From contig JAATVL010000305.1 in assembly GCA_014523525.1 (NCBI GenBank), forward strand, positions 1-10,002: a stretch of DNA of 10,002 nt, written 5' to 3'. This DNA comes from Nitrososphaerales archaeon TH703. Its GTDB lineage: Archaea > Thermoproteota > Nitrososphaeria > Nitrososphaerales > Nitrososphaeraceae. The position numbers and the translations under genes were made by a program. The notes below the pieces were generated by a model. It worked only from the letters and a program-made list of their open reading frames with translations. It searched no databases and was not told the origin of the DNA. Each line of letters starts with the position of its first letter. The stretch's first letter is position 1. Positions 6,134 to 10,002 of the stretch are shown here, one piece after another.

Positions 6134-6598
6134 ATGACTGAAAATTCAAACTGGTTAAGCCTCTTACAAGAGTCTAAGATTAAGGAATTCAACGAATGGA
6201 GAATGGCCAACATCTTCGTAAAAATTGATTTGAGTGGAATGGATTTTTCAGGAAAGGATCTTTCAAACGCGTTTCTAAACGCCATCAAGTGTAACCGAAC
6301 AAATTTGTCAAGATGCAATTTACAAAAGGCCAATTTTGCCCAATCTGAAGTTATGGATTCAAACTTTGAAAGTGCGGATTTGACAGATGCAATTTTTATT
6401 TACGGAAATTTGAAAAATGGCAAGTTTATGAATGCTAATCTAACTGGAACAAACTTTATGTGGTCAGATTTGAGAGATTGCGATTTCCGCGGATCTAAAT
6501 TTAGAAAAACGATCTTTGTTGAAGCCAAATTACAAAATGCAAAATTGGATCCATTAGATAATGAGTCTGTATATCTTAAATTTGCAAGGTTAGAATAA
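6134..6598 (+). CDS. Pentapeptide-repeat protein
   Basis: Residues from about 30 to 140 form tandem five-residue repeats of the A(D/N)LxX type, for example LSGMDFSGKDLSNAFL, ANF, SNFESADLTDAIF, ANLTGTNF and CDFRGSKF. These fold into a right-handed quadrilateral beta helix. The N-terminal segment contains FNEWR, a motif seen before the repeats in many pentapeptide proteins that begin 'l.....FNeWR....'. There is no signal peptide, membrane segment or added domain. With 154 residues the coil count is small (about five turns), less than in the DNA-mimicking Qnr/MfpA proteins, and no dimerisation module is evident, so a gyrase-protection role is not supported. Its molecular role is unknown, as for most of the family. 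It starts at ATG 6134, with a TATA box about 26 bp upstream. It is divergent from the response regulator, which could indicate shared control but does not prove it. Confidence 0.9.
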   Translation: MTENSNWLSLLQESKIKEFNEWRMANIFVKIDLSGMDFSGKDLSNAFLNAIKCNRTNLSRCNLQKANFAQSEVMDSNFESADLTDAIFIYGNLKNGKFMNANLTGTNFMWSDLRDCDFRGSKFRKTIFVEAKLQNAKLDPLDNESVYLKFARLE

Positions 6599-6656
6599 AA
6601 AATCTATTTAAAGTCTAATTTGAAATAATATACTGGATATGAGGAAACTCCAATAG

Positions 6657-6664
6657 ATTAATAC
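6657..6664 (+). promoter_or_regulatory. Weak TATA-like element before the radical SAM gene
   Basis: ATTAATAC is centred about 28 bp before TTG 6689 and would give a leaderless mRNA. A second candidate, AATAATATAC (6625-6634), would give a leader of roughly 30 bases. The two cannot be separated from sequence alone. Confidence 0.25.
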
Positions 6665-6688
6665 GAATGGAGCCTCTAGATAAATTGG

Positions 6689-7759
6689 TTGGAAGTAGAT
6701 AAGGTACGAACTTTAAAGTTACTAAGTAAATGGTCTTTAAATCGGGTCGTAGGTAAACGAAGGCCACTAGTGGCTGTTTTCAGTTTGACCCATTATTGTA
6801 ATTTTTATTGTCCTATGTGTCCGTTTGGTGATTCCAATAAAGAAGGTCAATTAAAACTTGTAAATGAAAAGGACCTTACTACAGAACAATGGAAAAGTAT
6901 TTTCGATAAAGTCTCAGAATATTGCGTCTGGTCTATAATTGAAGGTGGAGAACCAACAAGTCGACCCGATTTTATGGATCTTGTAAGTTATCTTTATAGT
7001 ATTAATATGCCCACTTCATTGATTACAAACTGTTCACTTTTACACACTGTAAATCTTGAAAAACTAAGACAATACATCCAATTTATTACTTGTAGTATTG
7101 ACTCTGTTTATGAAGAACCGTATTGTAAAGTACGAGGTGTATCAAGCAAGACCTTTCATAAAGTTATGGAAAACATTGCACTCCTCAATCAAAGTAACAT
7201 TTCACACTATTTCAATAGTGTAATTACAAAATTTAACACAAATGAATTTATTGATCAAAGTTATTTTGACAAAGCTAAAGAACTTGGTTCAAACGCAGTT
7301 TCCTTAACTTTTGTAGAAGACAGAGCTGATGTATCGTACTCGTTATTGCCAGATAGAAAAACTATGATTAAAGTTTGTGAAAGCATTTTGGATTATGGGA
7401 AAAAAAATACTTTTCCTAAAATCATGATCCCACCAGAGTATTTTGAACAAATTATCAAGTATGGCCGTACTACTTTCGATGAGTGCGGAGTATGGAAGAG
7501 CACTTTTGTTAACGCGGATGGTACTGTAATGGTACCCTGTTGGAAATTTAACAAGTCAGAGAACACCTATAATTTGCTCGAACAAGGTATCGAAGAAATC
7601 TGGAGCGCACCTCAATGGGATATAGCTAGAACGTGCCACGACTGTCAAGTACTTGGATGTATATGGTATTCTTCTCAACCCATTACGACTTTTGCAAAAA
7701 ACTATATGAATGGCTTATCAAGGATAATCAATCAACATAAACCAGATTTACTCGGCTGA
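6689..7759 (+). CDS. Radical SAM protein with reduced SPASM/twitch-like C-terminus
   Basis: Member of the radical S-adenosylmethionine superfamily, MoaA/PqqE-like branch; the substrate is unknown. The CX3CX2C motif binding the [4Fe-4S]-SAM cluster is C37, C41, C44 in HYCNFYCPMC. The SAM-binding GGEP motif follows in IIEGGEPTSRPD. The barrel spans roughly residues 28-240. The C-terminal part holds five further Cys in a SPASM-like order: C266 (ECGVW), then G278 and C284 (NADGTVMVPCW), then C316, C319 and C324 (CHDCQVLGC). This suffices for one auxiliary cluster but is short of the seven Cys of a full SPASM domain. The length is 356 residues. TTG 6689 is the only start ahead of the conserved region: an in-frame TAG lies at 6677-6679 and no other start codon occurs before C37. 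No peptide substrate gene is recognisable next to it. It lies 90 bp after the pentapeptide-repeat gene and converges on the helicase gene. Confidence 0.9.
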   Translation: MEVDKVRTLKLLSKWSLNRVVGKRRPLVAVFSLTHYCNFYCPMCPFGDSNKEGQLKLVNEKDLTTEQWKSIFDKVSEYCVWSIIEGGEPTSRPDFMDLVSYLYSINMPTSLITNCSLLHTVNLEKLRQYIQFITCSIDSVYEEPYCKVRGVSSKTFHKVMENIALLNQSNISHYFNSVITKFNTNEFIDQSYFDKAKELGSNAVSLTFVEDRADVSYSLLPDRKTMIKVCESILDYGKKNTFPKIMIPPEYFEQIIKYGRTTFDECGVWKSTFVNADGTVMVPCWKFNKSENTYNLLEQGIEEIWSAPQWDIARTCHDCQVLGCIWYSSQPITTFAKNYMNGLSRIINQHKPDLLG

Positions 7760-7813
7760 TTAATTAACTCAAGTTTTATGATACAAACTATCACTTAAAC
7801 ACATCATATTTAT

Positions 7814-9997
7814 CTACAAGATTTGTTTTACGCGTATATTCAAATTATCATCATCATGATACAATTCTCCTATGGCTTTGAATTCTCTTCCTTTTCTTAT
7901 TAACTCTCTTGGGCCACCATAATCATAGTGGTGCAATCTAGCATGCCATTCACCATTCACCAGTACAAGTGCTTTACCCATTACCACCTTTTCAATTTCA
8001 ATGTTGTAAATCTGTCCTCGAATTTTTGCTACGTTATCAGAAATAATTACCTTCCTACCAATAATTTTTATTTTTTTCAATTTTTTGAGCATTTTTAGTG
8101 CTGCGTCTGTAAGTTCATCGTTTACTCCAGGTACATTATGAAGAGTTTCAATCTTTAATCCGTTGTTTCCATGAATAGTTACAACAGAATATATCTTCCT
8201 TGCAGTTCGTTCTACTTGTCTCTTAAATTGTACCATAGTGTGATCGTCTGAGGAATATAAAATTTTATTATGCAAAATTTTATTTTTACTGGACGATAGT
8301 GACTCTATCTTTGTTCTTTCCTCAAATTTGTCCAAAAATGAATTAAGAGAATCAATTTCATATTTGGTCATAGGATCCGGTTTTACGATCATTCTATTAA
8401 CCGGTTTGAAATTGAGATATGCATTAGTGGATAAAAGAACCGATTTCATTTTATGGATTTTCTTTCTACTAACGTCGAGATATCGTTGATCAATTGTATC
8501 CTTTGCTGCTAGAATTATTACAGAACCAATATTTTTTCTTCCGGTTCTTCCTCTTCTTTGAATATGCCTAATTTCAGTCGGTACTGGTTCATAAAATACA
8601 ACAAGGTCAACCTCTGGAATATCAAGTCCCTCTTCTGCAATAGAAGTTGCCACTAAAACATTAAAGTCTCCTTCCTTAAAATATTCCAATATAGAGTTCT
8701 GTTCTTCCTGCTTCATACCAGGATCACCTTGTTTCTCAGATTGACCTACAAACCTTGATGCCTTGATCTTGCTTTTATTCAGTAACTCAACTATATGTTG
8801 TGCAGTGTCTCGATATTGAGTAAAGACAAGCACTCGAGATTTTTTTTCTGAAGCACTATCGGTCAAATTACTATTCCCATTCAAATTAGATTGAGAATCA
8901 AATCTTTCTTTTAGGATTTTAATAAGATATTCAATCTTTGGATGCTCAATTTTCAATTGTTCAATCAACCCTTTTACTTCTTTTATTCTATGATCCTTTA
9001 GTAACAATTTGTGACTCCTGCTTTCTTCTAATTGCGTTCTGTTCAAAAAAATCCAAAGAGAATAAAATCCTTGACTTTCCATTAATTCAATGCAATGCAT
9101 TAGTGATAGGGCAATTGATTGTTGCATTAACGCAAAGTATAATGATGGTCGTTCTTTTTCTAACCTAACGTTCAAGCTATATCTCAGCTGTTCACCAAGA
9201 AAAATCAGATCTCTCTTGAAAATCCATCTTGAATTCTTTTTTATGATATTTCTGGTGACTAACCAATCTAATTTTTCTTCTAACATCGTCTTCAAAATCG
9301 ATTTAACATAGTGATACTCTGAAGGAAGATCGAACCATTTCCATTTCACATCTATGGGATTAATGTATCGTTTTACATCAGCATCTTCCTCAGTCTTATA
9401 TTCTAAATGTTCAATAAACAAATTATTACAAATCTCTTGAATTTTGTTTTTTTCCGACCCAGGGCTAGCAGTTAATCCGAGAATTATCGGATGGGTACAA
9501 TGTTGCATATATTGTTCTGCTATGAAGGTATATGCGTAATCTTTCACTGCACGATGTGCTTCATCAAATACTATCAAAAAAAAATCTTTCAGCGAAAGTC
9601 TCTTCTCTATGATGTCGTTTTTTACTAATTCTGGCGTCGAGAAAACAAGTCTTATCGCTTTTTTATTCCACACAATCGTTCTTGCATGCGGAGGTATTTT
9701 TCCCGTTACCATAGCAATCTGATCGTCAAGTAATTTTATGCATGATACAAATGAATTCCTGTGTTGATTCACAAGTGGTCTTGTCGGTGCTAAGATCAGA
9801 ATTCTCTTCTCTCTGTTATTATAGAGTGTATTAATGCATACAAGTAAAGAGATGATTGTCTTACCCAATGCGGTAGGGAGAATTACCATAGTATTCTTAG
9901 TCATGGCAGAATTAGCAATCATTTTCTGATATTCTCTATATTGTAGAATATTTCTCCTAAGAAGTGGGTGATTGAAGTAAGTTGTTTGTTCATTCAA
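7814..9997 (-). CDS. hef: Hef/FANCM-like superfamily 2 helicase lacking the XPF nuclease domain; start at or beyond the window edge
   Basis: DNA helicase/translocase of the archaeal Hef and eukaryotic FANCM/MPH1 family, which remodels stalled forks and branched DNA. Numbering is from TTG 9997. The opening FNHPLLRRNILQYREYQ is typical of Hef. Motif I is PTALGKT (K46), motif Ia APTRPLV, motif II DEAH (145-148) and motif III TAS (176-178). After a helical insert (about 215-360), the second RecA domain has RVLVFTQYRDTA, ATSIAEEGLDIPEVDLVV and motif VI QRRGRTGR (480-487). Classical Hef then carries an XPF nuclease with ERKxxxD, which is absent here. Instead there is a basic winged-helix-like segment (about 592-663) and a 57-residue end (671-727) resembling the small OB fold of NfeD C-termini ('G.a.V.vnGE.W.AR...i.KG..f...'). 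The domain calls after 525 are inference. The frame stays open to the right edge, and a possible NTG codon two codons upstream is cut by the edge, so the true start may lie just outside. The stop is TAG at 7814-7816, 54 bp from the convergent radical SAM gene. Confidence 0.9.
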   Translation of the reverse strand: MNEQTTYFNHPLLRRNILQYREYQKMIANSAMTKNTMVILPTALGKTIISLLVCINTLYNNREKRILILAPTRPLVNQHRNSFVSCIKLLDDQIAMVTGKIPPHARTIVWNKKAIRLVFSTPELVKNDIIEKRLSLKDFFLIVFDEAHRAVKDYAYTFIAEQYMQHCTHPIILGLTASPGSEKNKIQEICNNLFIEHLEYKTEEDADVKRYINPIDVKWKWFDLPSEYHYVKSILKTMLEEKLDWLVTRNIIKKNSRWIFKRDLIFLGEQLRYSLNVRLEKERPSLYFALMQQSIALSLMHCIELMESQGFYSLWIFLNRTQLEESRSHKLLLKDHRIKEVKGLIEQLKIEHPKIEYLIKILKERFDSQSNLNGNSNLTDSASEKKSRVLVFTQYRDTAQHIVELLNKSKIKASRFVGQSEKQGDPGMKQEEQNSILEYFKEGDFNVLVATSIAEEGLDIPEVDLVVFYEPVPTEIRHIQRRGRTGRKNIGSVIILAAKDTIDQRYLDVSRKKIHKMKSVLLSTNAYLNFKPVNRMIVKPDPMTKYEIDSLNSFLDKFEERTKIESLSSSKNKILHNKILYSSDDHTMVQFKRQVERTARKIYSVVTIHGNNGLKIETLHNVPGVNDELTDAALKMLKKLKKIKIIGRKVIISDNVAKIRGQIYNIEIEKVVMGKALVLVNGEWHARLHHYDYGGPRELIRKGREFKAIGELYHDDDNLNIRVKQIL

Positions 9998-10002
9998 AGA
10001 CA

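Noticed and set aside
5998..6333. Minus-strand 111-codon frame overlapping the pentapeptide-repeat gene
   Set aside because: Most of it is the complement of the repeat-coding DNA. The rest is low-complexity AT-rich sequence, and the pentapeptide gene is clearly the real one.
6134..6598. Pentapeptide-repeat protein as a Qnr/MfpA-like gyrase-protection protein
   Set aside because: Only about five coils, no evident dimerisation module and no quinolone or toxin context; the generic family name is all that can be supported.
6667..6702. 11-codon frame starting ATG 6667 that overlaps the radical SAM start, as a possible regulatory leader peptide
   Set aside because: Too short to separate from chance, not preceded by a convincing promoter at the right spacing, and its composition shows no stalling motif.
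8938..9311. Two overlapping plus-strand frames of 73-76 codons inside the helicase gene
   Set aside because: Antisense shadows of the helicase coding sequence; overlapping frames with no motifs.
1..10002. CRISPR array, tRNA or rRNA genes, insertion sequences or att sites
   Set aside because: No regularly spaced repeats, cloverleaf-like segments, rRNA motifs, transposase motifs or long terminal repeats were seen on either strand.

Overview
The window looks like chromosomal DNA of an ammonia-oxidising archaeon (Thaumarchaeota/Nitrososphaeria). The evidence is an archaeal AglB-type oligosaccharyltransferase, deoxyhypusine synthase, a Hef-family helicase and a PIN-domain protein of the archaeal Fcf1-like kind. 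Most genes have a TATA-like box centred about 25-31 bp before the start codon and no convincing Shine-Dalgarno site, which fits leaderless archaeal transcripts. The DNA is AT-rich (about one third GC by eye), which would fit Nitrosocosmicus- or Nitrosopumilus-like genomes better than Nitrososphaera proper. The genus is an inference. No rRNA, tRNA, CRISPR array, insertion sequence or other mobile element was found, and no gene-free stretch exceeds 300 bases.

Layout: the 3' end of a PIN-domain gene (1-140, +) runs into a UPF0173-type metallo-beta-lactamase-fold hydrolase (172-825, +). A 277-bp gap follows, holding a 17-residue Lys/Ala/Ser-rich microprotein with its own TATA box (885-938, +). 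The largest feature of interest is a 919-residue AglB/STT3 oligosaccharyltransferase with a complete cyclophilin-type prolyl isomerase fused to its extracellular C-terminus (1103-3862, +). It converges on a deoxyhypusine synthase gene (3893-4849, -), which is divergent from an unrecognised 153-residue protein (5031-5492, +). A receiver-only response regulator (5539-5958, -) is divergent from a pentapeptide-repeat protein (6134-6598, +). Then come a radical SAM protein with a reduced SPASM-like Cys-rich C-terminus (6689-7759, +) and, on the minus strand to the window edge, a Hef/FANCM-like superfamily 2 helicase. That helicase ends in a winged-helix-like and a small OB-like region rather than the XPF nuclease (7814-9997, -).

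The genes are mostly single transcription units with alternating orientation, not one operon. The themes are translation and RNA maintenance (PIN protein, deoxyhypusine synthase), cell-surface protein maturation (AglB-cyclophilin), DNA repair (helicase) and signalling (receiver protein). No multi-gene defence or mobile system is evident. The best leads are the glycosyltransferase-isomerase fusion, the basic microprotein, the nuclease-less helicase architecture and the orphan radical SAM enzyme.
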